DNA from: Cobetia marina
GTDB lineage: Bacteria; Pseudomonadota; Gammaproteobacteria; Pseudomonadales; Halomonadaceae
Assembly: GCF_001720485.1 (NCBI RefSeq)
Contig: NZ_CP017114.1
Coordinates: 1,550,001 to 1,614,000, forward strand
Direction: 5' to 3'
DNA: 64,000 nucleotides
Of this stretch, positions 63,906-64,000 are shown in pieces. Position 1 is the stretch's first letter, and every line of letters begins with the position of its first letter. Under the pieces are notes generated by a model. The model had not been told where the DNA came from, did no database searches, and worked only from the letters and a program-made list of their open reading frames with translations. The translations under genes and the position numbers were made by a program.

Positions 63906-64000
63906 ATGCTAAGTAATGATTTGCCATATACTTTATTCGGTGGTATCAATGTTCTCGAATCACGTGATCTTGCCATGCGCGCCTGCGAGCATTATGTAGA
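63906..64000 (+). CDS. kdsA: 3-deoxy-8-phosphooctulonate synthase, 5' part only
   Basis: The first 31 codons are inside the window. The visible [19 protein letters not shown] and CEHYV match the N-terminus of KdsA ([26 protein letters not shown] in E. coli) almost residue for residue. KdsA condenses arabinose-5-phosphate and PEP to Kdo-8-phosphate, fitting the Kdo linker made by KpsC and KpsS. Start ATG at 63906, nine bases after the upstream stop. The gene is cut by the window edge, not truncated. Composition turns GC-rich after about 63,960. Confidence 0.9.
   Translation, partial: MLSNDLPYTLFGGINVLESRDLAMRACEHYV

Overview
The window comes from a chromosome of about 60% GC in a marine or halophilic gammaproteobacterium. 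A Halomonadaceae member of the Cobetia/Halomonas type is my best guess. This rests on a BCCT compatible-solute transporter, enteric-like PoxB, Wza and Wzc proteins, canonical RfaH 'ops' elements, and a capsule locus mixing KpsC/S/D/M/E/T with rhizobial RkpA/G/H/I-type proteins. The genus is an inference; no rRNA gene is present. I see no tRNA, IS element, integrase or CRISPR array.

Layout. (1) 1-6,250: BCCT transporter, nitronate monooxygenase-like flavoprotein, pyruvate:quinone oxidoreductase PoxB, and a 43-residue secreted Cys/His peptide. (2) 6,270-11,563, minus strand: a yjbEFGH exopolysaccharide operon whose first gene is enormously repeat-expanded. (3) 12,890-26,329, plus strand: a Wzx/Wzy-dependent polysaccharide locus. 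It holds an ops element, wza, wzc, an initiating phosphoglycosyltransferase, an AT-rich cassette (wzy, wzx, GT2, acyltransferase, two GT4), then a UDP-glucuronate 4-epimerase and ugd. (4) 26,565-28,637: an O-antigen-ligase-like membrane protein and a DsbA/FrnE-family protein. (5) 28,690-32,173: a small lower-GC island of unfamiliar minus-strand genes between two near-identical terminators. (6) 32,219-48,689, minus strand: kpsC-kpsS-SDR-sulfatase-fold membrane protein-type I PKS-alpha-oxoamine synthase, a combined Kps/Rkp capsule lipid operon. (7) 49,090-54,191, plus strand: an internally deleted SLC13 permease, cysQ, cysD and a cysN-cysC fusion, i.e. sulfate activation to PAPS. (8) 54,254-64,000, plus strand: a lipoprotein and kpsD (with a second ops element inside its signal-peptide codons), then kpsM, kpsE, kpsT, an AT-rich serotype-like segment (a 1163-residue composite protein and a pyruvyltransferase-like protein), and the first 31 codons of kdsA, cut by the window end.

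How the parts fit. Three surface-polysaccharide systems sit within 58 kb: YjbEFGH, a Wzy-type acidic polysaccharide (Ugd and the epimerase supply GlcA/GalA), and an ABC-exported, Kdo-linked capsule. KpsC and KpsS build the poly-Kdo linker, KdsA supplies Kdo, and KpsMT-E-D exports. The PKS/oxoamine synthase/SDR/sulfatase-fold set probably makes or modifies a dedicated lipid for that capsule. The PAPS genes lodged between the two capsule halves raise the possibility of sulfation, but no sulfotransferase is visible here. The PKS-oxoamine-synthase capsule lipid module and the paired ops elements, one of them intragenic, are the most interesting features.
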